A DNA stretch of 50,745 nt. Origin: Candidatus Riesia pediculischaeffi (lineage in GTDB: Bacteria; Pseudomonadota; Gammaproteobacteria; Enterobacterales; Enterobacteriaceae). A program made the translations under genes and the position numbers. Below the pieces are notes generated by a model that had not been told where the DNA came from, searched no databases, and was given only the letters and a program-made list of their open reading frames with translations. The DNA lies in assembly GCF_002073895.1 (NCBI RefSeq), contig NZ_CP012839.1:161044-211788 (forward strand), written 5' to 3'. Within the stretch, counting starts at the first letter, position 1. Each line of letters starts with the position of its first letter. Positions 11,760-20,011 of the stretch are shown piece after piece.

Positions 11760-12743
11760 TTATATGAAACAACTTCTCAAATTACAAGTTTGTATGATGA
11801 TTTGTAGATCTAAATTTGTAAAAGAAACTACATTCAAATTCCTTACAAATTTTTCTAAACTTTCAACCATTGACAACAAAGTTCTTGTAGAGACAACCTT
11901 GTTGATGTACCTAATTAAATCTAATTTATCCTGATTGATACAATTAAAAACAGCATTCTTTCTATATTTTATGGAATCTAAAAGTAAAATCATTAACAAT
12001 GATATCTTTTCAAAGACATCTTCCTTTCTGAGCTCCCTTAAGAATCCAACAAGATCGTTTCCATGAATTATATTCTTTGTAAACTTAAAATAAAATGATT
12101 CCCTACTGTCCCAATTTTTTTTCTTTAAGAGATTTAAAGCTTTCAAAGGAGAACCAGAATGTGATCTGGTGGCTATTCTTACGTTAATTTCTGGAAAACT
12201 GTGATTCTCATTTATCCACTTCATAACCGTTTCATCACTGGGTTCTTTCAAAGAGAAATGAAGACATTTGCTATTTAAAGAAGATAAATATGGGAGGATT
12301 TGATGACATTCTAAAAAAAAATAGGTATTTTTCTCCGAAAAATCTTCCAAAATTTTTATCAGACAATACCTCGCTTCCTTCGTCAATAATCGAATCTCCT
12401 TTATCCAAACTACTCTCTTAGAATTATAGATAGTATAATTCTGAACAATTTCACCGATCTTTCGGATATCTTCAACCTTTATAGAGTTCTCTTTTTTTAA
12501 GACATCTATCTTATAAAAATCTGGATGTATATCAGATGAAACCATTTTGCAGTTCTCACACTGATTACAAGTTGCGATATCACGACGCTTCTCACACATA
12601 ATCCAACGAACCAATGCACGCACGAGAAGCTCACTTCCAACGCCAAGGTTAGAATACAACAGTATGGAAAGACATCTTTTCTTCTTCATAAGAAGCGCAA
12701 CCAATCTTCTATAATCTTGATCCAACCAAGGATACCAAATCAT
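11760..12743 (-). CDS. holB: DNA polymerase III delta' subunit
   Basis: Delta' is the stator of the clamp loader that places the sliding clamp on DNA. The protein begins IWYPWLDQDYRRL (E. coli RWYPWLRPDFEKL) and is 327 residues, against 334 in E. coli. The four-cysteine zinc module (C near residue 50, then CNQCENC) and SDIHPDFYKID are intact. The nucleotide-binding loop is degenerate, as expected for delta', which does not hydrolyse ATP. The sensor segment SSLNSKCLHFSL is recognisable. I chose the ATG at 12743: its A is also the last base of the tmk stop (TGATG overlap), whereas a start one codon earlier would be TTG. The C-terminal collar domain is more divergent than the rest. Confidence 0.93.
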   Translation of the reverse strand: MIWYPWLDQDYRRLVALLMKKKRCLSILLYSNLGVGSELLVRALVRWIMCEKRRDIATCNQCENCKMVSSDIHPDFYKIDVLKKENSIKVEDIRKIGEIVQNYTIYNSKRVVWIKEIRLLTKEARYCLIKILEDFSEKNTYFFLECHQILPYLSSLNSKCLHFSLKEPSDETVMKWINENHSFPEINVRIATRSHSGSPLKALNLLKKKNWDSRESFYFKFTKNIIHGNDLVGFLRELRKEDVFEKISLLMILLLDSIKYRKNAVFNCINQDKLDLIRYINKVVSTRTLLSMVESLEKFVRNLNVVSFTNLDLQIIIQTCNLRSCFI

Positions 12744-13405
12744 CAAGCTTCACTCCGAAAGTGATTTCTTACAAACTTGTGCAATTTAATACGTAAATCA
12801 TCTTTAACAACGTTCAAACTACGATTAGCATCAACTATCATATAATTCTTTAACTTCTTTATTGAATCTAAATATCGATGACGAACACCATGAAAGAAGT
12901 CCAGCGACCTTCTTTCAATCCTATCTGATCTCGAATACGTTCTATTACGAACCCTAGATATCCCTACCTCTGGAAAAACATCGAGATAAATGGTAAAATC
13001 TGGTCCAATCCGTCCGACCGATATTCTATGTATCTCATCGATATCTTCATCTACTACTCCACTCTTTCCTCCTTGATAAGCATATGATGAAAGAAAACAC
13101 CTATCTCCAATAACCCACTTTCCACACCTCAGATATGGTGATATCACATTTTTTAGCAGTTGTATACGAGCAGCATAAAACATAAATAATTCTGTTTTAA
13201 TTGAAATCTTTTCTATGTGTCTTCTCTTCATCAAATTTCGGATCTCTTCTGAAATCGGTGTTCCTCCAGGTTCTCTAACAGTTGAAACATTTGAAATACC
13301 TTCTTGGATCAATATCTCTTTGATGACTTCCACCATCGTCGTCTTACCAGACCCTTCTAAACCTTCTACAGCAATATAACGACCGAAATTATGACCATTA
13401 TCCAT
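12743..13405 (-). CDS. tmk: thymidylate kinase
   Basis: Tmk phosphorylates dTMP to dTDP, a step shared by de novo and salvage dTTP synthesis. The 220-residue protein has the P-loop GLEGSGKTT at residues 15-23, the TREPGGTPISEEIR substrate segment, the DR motif in VIGDRCFLSSYAYQGG, and the lid DRIERRSLDFF. E. coli Tmk is 213 residues. It works together with thyA further along this window. The TGATG overlap with holB implies translational coupling. In E. coli mltG (yceG) lies just upstream; here there is only a 278-base AT-rich spacer. Confidence 0.95.
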   Translation of the reverse strand: MDNGHNFGRYIAVEGLEGSGKTTMVEVIKEILIQEGISNVSTVREPGGTPISEEIRNLMKRRHIEKISIKTELFMFYAARIQLLKNVISPYLRCGKWVIGDRCFLSSYAYQGGKSGVVDEDIDEIHRISVGRIGPDFTIYLDVFPEVGISRVRNRTYSRSDRIERRSLDFFHGVRHRYLDSIKKLKNYMIVDANRSLNVVKDDLRIKLHKFVRNHFRSEA

Positions 13406-13683
13406 AAATTCAATAACTTTTCATTTTAAAATAAAAAATTGAAATTTAAACTATCTAATATGCCGTTGTTCAAAACGATTCATCTGTTTTCAGAAAATTA
13501 AAATCGGTATACAAACGATAACACCACTATATCCTAAAGATCAACGATAAACACTATAAAATTTGATTTTATCAAAAATTCATTTGAATATTAACATTAT
13601 TTGAACAGTTCAATTTAATATAAACAGAGATACATCAGAGTTTGAGGAAAAATTTTTCAAAGATTCGAAAATAACCGATTATC

Positions 13684-14517
13684 TTATAAAATTATTGGAA
13701 CAAGAAAATCAAATAAATCTCTGGATTTTTTTTTCCATATCGTTCTTTTTCGATCATGTGATAAAATTCTATTTATCGTAAAAATCGGCATTAAAGAGTT
13801 GGAGATGAAGATCTCTTCACTTGAAAGAAATTCTTTTAAGGAATCGTTCGTATATACGATACGATATCTAGTACTCTTTAGAATGTCAATTATTCTCCCT
13901 CGTGTTATCCCTTCTACTCCAGAATAAAATAGGTCGGGAGTGCAAACCCTATCCATTGTTCGAAAAAAAATATTTGACGCACAACATCCCACCAAGTTTC
14001 CTTCTGTATCTAAAACGATGCATTCATCAAACTCATAAGAAACGGATTCTCTCTTTATCAACACTTGCTCCAACCTATTCAAATGCTTAATCCTGGACAA
14101 CCTATGATTCCTACTGATCCGAAAAGTACTAAAGGTTAGATCTATTCCGTTTTTCCTTTTTTTATGGTAATCTTCCGGATATTCCGTCAAAGATATGATC
14201 AAGTTAGGAAAAGGTAAACAAGTTTTCCAATATCCCCTTTTGCACTCCCCTCTACTAATGATAACCTTGATAACCGCAAGATCATCCTCATTGTAGGATG
14301 CTGCATTGAATATCCCTTTTTTTACATTCTTCCAATTCACTCCATCGATAAACAAGAGATCAGAAGAAATTCGCAATCTCTTCAAATGATCGTCGATAAA
14401 TAGCGGCTCCCTATTCTTTACCATAATTGTCGTAAAGAAACCATCTCCGAAATGTATAGATCGATCATCAATGGATAAGAGATGACTTTTCTTTCCATTA
14501 ATCCAATGTATTGACAT
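13684..14517 (-). CDS. pabC: aminodeoxychorismate lyase
   Basis: PabC releases pyruvate from 4-amino-4-deoxychorismate to give p-aminobenzoate for folate synthesis. It is a fold-type IV PLP enzyme; the Schiff-base lysine is the K in RIKHLNRLEQVLI. Other matches to E. coli PabC are INGKK, DRSIHFGDGFFTT, VIKVIISRGECKRGYW, VLDTEGNLVGCCASNIFFR and ISNSLMPIF. The length is 277 residues (E. coli 269) from the ATG at 14517; a TTG two codons earlier is the only other nearby start. It sits between acpP and tmk as in E. coli, but fabF, which normally intervenes, is absent. With folA in this window it supports a folate pathway. Confidence 0.93.
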   Translation of the reverse strand: MSIHWINGKKSHLLSIDDRSIHFGDGFFTTIMVKNREPLFIDDHLKRLRISSDLLFIDGVNWKNVKKGIFNAASYNEDDLAVIKVIISRGECKRGYWKTCLPFPNLIISLTEYPEDYHKKRKNGIDLTFSTFRISRNHRLSRIKHLNRLEQVLIKRESVSYEFDECIVLDTEGNLVGCCASNIFFRTMDRVCTPDLFYSGVEGITRGRIIDILKSTRYRIVYTNDSLKEFLSSEEIFISNSLMPIFTINRILSHDRKRTIWKKKSRDLFDFLVPIIL

Positions 14518-14668
14518 ATTCAAGAATAATGTTTTTATAGCTCGACATCATTCGATGAATTAAAAAATAATCATCAAATGACGATCTATAAAGCTGTTAA
14601 ATCCGATAATCTACAAGCACAGTGTTAAAAAATCTCTACGATTCAATGATCTTTCTCTAAAAATCCTT

Positions 14669-14923
14669 TTAGACTTTTGCCTTGCGTTCTAACTCTTTTT
14701 GAATATACTGTATAGCAAACTGAACCGTTGTAATCTTTTCAGCTTCTTCATCTGGTATCTCAACACCAAACTCCTCTTCCAACGCCATGACTAATTCGAC
14801 AGTATCTAAGGAATCAGCTCCGAGATCTTCTACGAAAGAAGAATCATCTAGTATGTTCTCCTGTTTTACCCCCAACTGATCTGATATTATTTTTTTGATT
14901 TTTTTTTCAATGGTAACGTTCAT
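14669..14923 (-). CDS. acpP: acyl carrier protein
   Basis: AcpP carries the growing acyl chain during fatty-acid synthesis. The 84-residue acidic protein has the phosphopantetheine attachment motif [20 protein letters not shown] with the modified serine near residue 38, and the end [14 protein letters not shown]. coli AcpP is 78 residues; the extra residues are a short lysine-rich tail. AGGA lies about seven bases before the ATG. It follows fabG in the fab cluster. Confidence 0.97.
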   Translation of the reverse strand: MNVTIEKKIKKIISDQLGVKQENILDDSSFVEDLGADSLDTVELVMALEEEFGVEIPDEEAEKITTVQFAIQYIQKELERKAKV

Positions 14924-14989
14924 GATATTTTCCTGTATATTTTTTTACAAATGATGATAACGAACTGTAATAATAATCGACTTCTCCAA

Positions 14990-15724
14990 TTAGATCATTG
15001 TAATTCCACCATTAACATGTATCGTTTCTCCAGTAATATAAGAAGCATAATCGGACGCTAAAAATAATACAACACTCGCAACTTCATCGGATGTACCGAA
15101 ACGTTTCATAGGAATATAGGAAAGTATTTCCTTTTTTCTATTTTCGTTCAGATTTTTTGTCATTCCAGCATTAATAAAACCAGGAGAAACTACGTTAACT
15201 GTGATTCCATATTTAGCAACCTCCATGGCGAGGGATTTACTGAAACCAATCAGTCCAGATTTAGAAGAAGAATAATTAGTTTGACCAATATTGCCTCTAA
15301 AACCGACCACAGATCCGATTGATATGATCCTACCGTATTTCTTTTTGATCATCGATCTTATTATTGTTTTAATGATATTGAATATCGAAACTAAATTAAC
15401 ATGGATGACATCTTCCCAATCTTTTCTCGACATTCTGACCAATAAGTTATCCCTCACTATTCCAACGTTGTTGACCAAGATATCTATTCCTCCAAAATCT
15501 TTTTTGATTTTGTCGAAACAATTTAGAACAGATTTTTCATCCTGAACATCCATGACATATCCTTTTCCGCCGTTTTTAACATAATCATCTATTTTCTTTG
15601 CGCCGATACTATTCGTTGAAGTACCAACCACTGTAGCTCCACTTCTCATCAATAACTTGGATATTGCTACACCGATTCCTCTACTAGCCCCTGTAACCAA
15701 AGCTAGTTTTCCATAAAGATTCAT
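14990..15724 (-). CDS. fabG: 3-oxoacyl-[acyl-carrier-protein] reductase
   Basis: FabG carries out the first reduction of each fatty-acid elongation cycle using NADPH. From the ATG at 15724 the protein is 244 residues, exactly the E. coli length, and begins MNLYGKLALVTGASRGIG (Rossmann glycine motif). The NNVG segment, the catalytic serine in SIGSVVGFRG and the YSSSK tyrosine/lysine pair are present. The end reads YITGETIHVNGGITMI. A GTG three codons earlier is possible, but the ATG agrees with the family and has a GGTGGG element a few bases upstream. Only one base separates it from the fabD stop, so the two genes are almost certainly co-translated. Confidence 0.96.
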   Translation of the reverse strand: MNLYGKLALVTGASRGIGVAISKLLMRSGATVVGTSTNSIGAKKIDDYVKNGGKGYVMDVQDEKSVLNCFDKIKKDFGGIDILVNNVGIVRDNLLVRMSRKDWEDVIHVNLVSIFNIIKTIIRSMIKKKYGRIISIGSVVGFRGNIGQTNYSSSKSGLIGFSKSLAMEVAKYGITVNVVSPGFINAGMTKNLNENRKKEILSYIPMKRFGTSDEVASVVLFLASDYASYITGETIHVNGGITMI

Positions 15725-15725
15725 G

Positions 15726-16676
15726 TTACCCACCTTTTATTTTAATTAAAGAAGACCTTATAGAATCTATATCATTTACAGCAAACGAATCACATCTTTT
15801 TCCAAGAATTCTTCGATTCAACTTGGTTAAAACTGATCCGGGACCAATTTCTAAGAAACAAATGTAACCTTTTTCGCTAATTAAATCGATTGTTTTTTTC
15901 CATTTTACGGGACTATACATTTGCTTAATCAAGGATTCTTTAATTTTATTAGGAGAGTATTCGATCGTTGCATCGACGTTATTAACTACCGCGATCTTAG
16001 GTATCTTAAAACCTACTTTCTCTATAATTTTTTTGAATTTTTGCGCTGCAGGTTTCATAAGTGCACAATGAGATGGAACTCCGATTGAAAGTTTTTGCAC
16101 CAACTTAGCTCCATATTTTTTACATAAATCTGCTACTTTTCTGACACATTCTGTTTGACCAGATACAACAACTTGCCTATCCGAATTAAAACTAGCGATT
16201 GAGACTGTTTTTGTATAACTTTTACTAATTTCTTCACATAATCGAGATACCTTTCTTACGTTCAATCCGATGACAGCGTACATTTCTCCATTTGTATAAC
16301 GGACAGATTCTTCCATCAACTTACCACGTAATTCTACCAATCGAACTGCAGTTTTAAAATCAATTACCTCTGAACTAACTAAAGCAGAGTATTCTCCAAG
16401 ACTATGTCCAGCCATAATCCCCGGCATTCCACCTCCTATCTTTTTCCAAACCCTCAAAATAGCAATAGAAGAAGATAGGATAGCAGGCTGAACGATGCTA
16501 GTCTTCTCCAATTTTCCTACAATTCTTTTTTGCGTTGTTTTCCATAGGTCATATCCTAAAATGTTAGAAGATTCCCAAAAAGTTTCTTGAACCTCTGGAT
16601 ATCTTTTTGAAAGTTCAGATAGCATGCCAACCGATTGCGATCCTTGTCCCGGAAATATCATACAAAAACGAATCAT
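15726..16676 (-). CDS. fabD: malonyl-CoA:ACP transacylase
   Basis: FabD loads malonyl groups onto AcpP. The catalytic serine lies in GHSLGEYSA, the histidine in SVPSHCALMKPAA, and the N-terminal motif is FPGQGSQSVGML. From the ATG at 16676 the protein (MIRFCMIFPGQGSQ) is 316 residues, against 309 in E. coli. An upstream in-frame ATG at 16715 has a strong GGAGGAGGA before it, but that sequence encodes the conserved GGGFVWGS end of FabH, and a start there would overlap fabH by 28 bases; I prefer 16676, 11 bases after fabH. Order fabH-fabD-fabG-acpP is as in E. coli. Confidence 0.95.
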   Translation of the reverse strand: MIRFCMIFPGQGSQSVGMLSELSKRYPEVQETFWESSNILGYDLWKTTQKRIVGKLEKTSIVQPAILSSSIAILRVWKKIGGGMPGIMAGHSLGEYSALVSSEVIDFKTAVRLVELRGKLMEESVRYTNGEMYAVIGLNVRKVSRLCEEISKSYTKTVSIASFNSDRQVVVSGQTECVRKVADLCKKYGAKLVQKLSIGVPSHCALMKPAAQKFKKIIEKVGFKIPKIAVVNNVDATIEYSPNKIKESLIKQMYSPVKWKKTIDLISEKGYICFLEIGPGSVLTKLNRRILGKRCDSFAVNDIDSIRSSLIKIKGG

Positions 16677-16687
16677 ATCTGGATTGC

Positions 16688-17641
16688 TTAAAAAATTATT
16701 AATGCTGATCCCCATACAAATCCTCCTCCAAATGATTCCAACAATACTTTATGTCCTCTCTTAATTCTTCCATCTCTAATGGCCTGATCTAAAGCAGTTG
16801 GAACAGAAGCTGCCGAAGTATTTCCATAGCGATCTAACGTAATAATTATTTTTTTCATAGATATTTTTAACTTCTTGGAGATGGCTTGAATGATTCTCAA
16901 ATTAGATTGATGTGGTACTAACCAATCTAATAGACCTCTATCCAGACTATTTACTTTCAGAGTCTTTTCTAAAATTTCCGTCAATTTATTTACAGCAACT
17001 CTAAACACCTCGTTACCATGCATTTTTATATACGAAGGAGAGACTTCTTTATCAAACTCTTGTTTTTTGAGCTTCAACAAATTTTCGAAGGTTCCGTCAG
17101 AATATAGATGAGTAGATAATATTCCTGGATTCTTTGAATCTACGACAACTATCGCTCCAGCTCCGTCTCCAAACAGAATCATAGTATTCCTATCTTTTGG
17201 ATCCAAAAATTTTGATAATACATCAGAACCGATAATCAACGCTGTTTTAATCGTTCCATTCTTGATGTACTGATCGCATATACTTAAAGCATATGAGAAT
17301 CCAGCACAAGCTGCCGCAACATCAAAAGCAACACATTGTTTTATTCCTAACATCTTCTGAATACGACAAGCAGCGCTTGGAAAAGCATAAGAAGAAGACG
17401 TAGTAGCTACGATAATTAAGTCAACCTTATCGACTTCTATGTTAGCCATTTCTAACGCTTTCTTTGCAGCTTCAGCTCCCATCACACAAACGTTTTCTTG
17501 ATAATCAGCCATTCTCCTCTCTTTGATCCCGGTCCTTGAAATTATCCAATCGTCTGTAGTATCAAACATTATTTCTAAATCCGTATTTTTTATGATCTTT
17601 TTTGGAAAATAACTTCCAGTTCCTAATATTTTTGTATACAT
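16688..17641 (-). CDS. fabH: 3-oxoacyl-[acyl-carrier-protein] synthase III
   Basis: FabH starts fatty-acid synthesis by condensing acetyl-CoA with malonyl-ACP. The protein is 317 residues, identical in length to E. coli, and begins [15 protein letters not shown]. The catalytic triad is visible: Cys in [15 protein letters not shown], His in [12 protein letters not shown] and Asn in [13 protein letters not shown]. The end is [13 protein letters not shown]. It is the first fab gene of the cluster; plsX, which precedes it in E. coli, is missing. Retention of FabH with loss of fabF from the locus implies that elongation depends on a FabB encoded elsewhere. Confidence 0.96.
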   Translation of the reverse strand: MYTKILGTGSYFPKKIIKNTDLEIMFDTTDDWIISRTGIKERRMADYQENVCVMGAEAAKKALEMANIEVDKVDLIIVATTSSSYAFPSAACRIQKMLGIKQCVAFDVAAACAGFSYALSICDQYIKNGTIKTALIIGSDVLSKFLDPKDRNTMILFGDGAGAIVVVDSKNPGILSTHLYSDGTFENLLKLKKQEFDKEVSPSYIKMHGNEVFRVAVNKLTEILEKTLKVNSLDRGLLDWLVPHQSNLRIIQAISKKLKISMKKIIITLDRYGNTSAASVPTALDQAIRDGRIKRGHKVLLESFGGGFVWGSALIIF

Positions 17642-18182
17642 TTTAGTCTATTTTCTTTGTAAAATGTCGAATCAAATATCATAAGTTAAACGCTAACAAT
17701 CACAATCTATATTACATATTCGTCTCATACTGAAGACTAGCATGATAAAGATTACTTTCGACGAATTTTTAACGGATGCTCAAATTTGATACATATCCTT
17801 TAATAAGGGTTTAATATTCTGAAAAGTTCACAAACTTTCTTTATAAAAAGAAATTACATGATGTTACAAATGTCTTAAAATTCTATTACATCTTCTCTTA
17901 ATATATAATAGATATCTCCATTAAACATAGATAAAGTTCTCTCTACATTGAGAAAAGTATTTAAATAAAAAAGACTGTTACTCTTTTAAAAGAATTGATC
18001 ACTTTGAAAAAAATGAACGGAAGGAACCCTGAAAATATTCGAGAAGTTTCAAAAACTAGATGAACCTTAAAAATCATCATCTTGGTTAAACAACCTACAC
18101 TTTCGTTAAGAAATCTTTAATTAGAGGAAAGTGAACAACTTTTTAAAATAAATTTCGATTTTAAATAAAGAGAAAAATAAAA
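17642..18182. other. gap between fabH and rpmF, former plsX position
   Basis: There are 541 bases with no open frame of note and no RNA gene that I can recognise. In E. coli plsX (about 1.07 kb) occupies this position. I could not align any remnant to it by eye. The promoter for fabHDG-acpP should lie here; I see no convincing -35/-10 pair. Confidence 0.6.
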
Positions 18183-18347
18183 TTAAAGTATTTTCTTTCC
18201 TTTATAAAAACCTTCTGTTGTCATATGATGACGAATATGGGTTTTTTTCGTAGTTTTATCGATTGATAATATTGGAACCTTTATCGAACTGTGAGAACGA
18301 CGCATGTCCCTCTTAGATCTGGTTTTTCTATTCTGTTGCACAGCCAT
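18183..18347 (-). CDS. rpmF: 50S ribosomal protein L32
   Basis: This short gene encodes 54 residues. [20 protein letters not shown] matches E. coli L32 ([20 protein letters not shown]), and the second half [17 protein letters not shown] matches LRHHITADGYYRGRKVIAK. L32 binds near the peptidyl-transferase exit region of the large subunit. It lies between rluC and fabH on the minus strand, as in E. coli, where it is co-transcribed with the fab cluster. The neighbouring yceD and plsX are lost. Confidence 0.96.
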   Translation of the reverse strand: MAVQQNRKTRSKRDMRRSHSSIKVPILSIDKTTKKTHIRHHMTTEGFYKGKKIL

Positions 18348-18700
18348 TTCAATTTACCAACAAAGATTATATGGGAACCATAACTCTCTCGTGATTATCG
18401 CATAAATGATAGAAATAATCAAGATATCTACGATAGACAAGCGAACCTTACAAAAATATTCTAATAATAATACAATATATCTACCCTTCGTTGGTTCATA
18501 TTTAACATCTGAAGTCGGCCACATACAAATAATTGAACTATCAGGAATTGTTAGAAATTAAAGCTACGAAAATCTCGAAAGAATTTATTAACATCAATTA
18601 TTTGATTCAAAAGTAGTATGAGATTGAAGATGTAATTCAAACGTTCTGTACCAACTATTTATCAGGTAAATGATTCTTAAATCATACAACACAAGCGTTC
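18348..18700. other. gap between rpmF and rluC, former yceD-yceF position
   Basis: There are 353 bases with no recognisable gene. E. coli has yceD (the usual first gene before rpmF) and yceF here. Nothing structured is seen. Confidence 0.55.
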
Positions 18701-19639
18701 TTACTTTCGATCGTTCTCCCTGATCCACATTAAACATTGTTCTAGATTCTTATCTATCGGGGATAAAAAAGTTAGATCCACCAGGTTTTTGGGATGGTTT
18801 ATAGTGATCGAACGAGCATGCAAAAACAATCTTTTCAGACCAGATTTCTTCAGAAGTTTATCTAATTCTCGGTTTCCGTACCTTTTATCCAATACAATCG
18901 GATGGTTAACATATTTTGCGTGCAATCTGATCTGATGATTTCTTCCAGTGGTTGGAGTTGCCACCATCAGCGTAAAAGATGAAAATCTTTCTTTAACCGT
19001 AAAAAGAGTTTCTGATTTTTCATCATATTTTGAAGATTCTCCTATTCTCCTTCTTTTTATCTTTTTTTTTGATAATGTACATGATATTCTATCAACTTCG
19101 TCCGGCCAGATTCCATGAGCCAAAAAGATGTATCTTTTGATAACTGTTTTAAGTCGAAATTGATTTTGTATGGTTCGAAGAGAAGTTATAGATCTCGCTA
19201 ATAATAGAATTCCAGAAGTCTCCTTATCTATTCGATGAATTAACTCTAAATAATTTCCGTCACGAAAAACTTGCCTTAAGATCTCTATAATTCCAAAGGT
19301 AGACTTGCTTCCTGAATGAACGGGAATTCCAGAAGGTTTATCTAGTACTAAGATTTCAGAATCTTCGTAAATTACTCTTTTTTTGATCCAATAAAATTTA
19401 CTCTTCTGCGGTAAATATTGTATATCTTTACGATAAGGAAAAGAAATCGGTATCTTGATGATATCTTTCGTTTCAACTTTATATTTTGGATCAATTTTAC
19501 GATCGTTTATCTTTATTTTTCCTATCCGAATAAATCGATAAATTAAACTTTTTGGAACGTTCTTAAATGTTCTAAATAGAAAATTGTCGATTCTTTGATG
19601 CCAAAAGTTCTTATCAACAAAAATTAGATTGAATTTCAT
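18701..19639 (-). CDS. rluC: 23S rRNA pseudouridine synthase C
   Basis: RluC makes pseudouridines at 955, 2504 and 2580 of 23S rRNA in E. coli. The 312-residue protein (E. coli 319) has an S4-like RNA-binding N-terminus (RIDNFLFRTFKNVPKSLIYR), the catalytic aspartate in LIHRIDKETSGILLLA, and the family segments ILVLDKPSGIPVHSGS and TPTTGRNHQIRLHAKYVNHP. The end, NRELDKLLKKSGLKRLFLHA, follows E. coli RluC rather than RluD or RluA. It is divergent from rne, the same arrangement as in E. coli, which strengthens the choice of RluC. Confidence 0.93.
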   Translation of the reverse strand: MKFNLIFVDKNFWHQRIDNFLFRTFKNVPKSLIYRFIRIGKIKINDRKIDPKYKVETKDIIKIPISFPYRKDIQYLPQKSKFYWIKKRVIYEDSEILVLDKPSGIPVHSGSKSTFGIIEILRQVFRDGNYLELIHRIDKETSGILLLARSITSLRTIQNQFRLKTVIKRYIFLAHGIWPDEVDRISCTLSKKKIKRRRIGESSKYDEKSETLFTVKERFSSFTLMVATPTTGRNHQIRLHAKYVNHPIVLDKRYGNRELDKLLKKSGLKRLFLHARSITINHPKNLVDLTFLSPIDKNLEQCLMWIRENDRK

Positions 19640-20011
19640 TATATTTTTGTAGTTTTTCGAATATAATTTTATAAAATTTCTTTATTTATAATTTCGTTGA
19701 AATAATCAACAAATTTAATTTAAAAATTTATGTTTCATTTAAAATATATAGAAAAGATAGTTTAAAACAACAAAGATTTTAAAAAATCGAATCAAGTTCA
19801 TATTTATTTGAATCCACAGAGATAAAGAATTTAAGTTAGACCGTTGATATTATCAATCAACATCACTGTGTCAAATAAAATTCATACGAAAATTAATACT
19901 TTACACAATATAATCATTATTATTTCTAAATACTTCTACCACTTTTGACCAAACTGGTACAACAAAAACAGAAATAATCAACAGTTTGTGAATTTTTAAA
20001 AGAGTTTGATC
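19640..20011. other. divergent rluC-rne spacer
   Basis: The 372-base region must hold promoters for both rluC (minus) and rne (plus). A TATAAT occurs at 19909-19914, about 98 bases before the rne ATG, but no matching -35 hexamer is visible at 16-18 bases. E. coli rne has a structured leader of about 360 bases through which RNase E regulates itself; the length here is similar, but I could not identify its conserved stem-loops. Confidence 0.4.

Noticed and set aside
16676..16715. fabD start at 16715 behind a strong GGAGGAGGA
   Set aside because: The purine run encodes the conserved GGGFVWGS end of FabH, and the extra 13 residues are absent from FabD proteins; the ATG at 16676 fits the family start.
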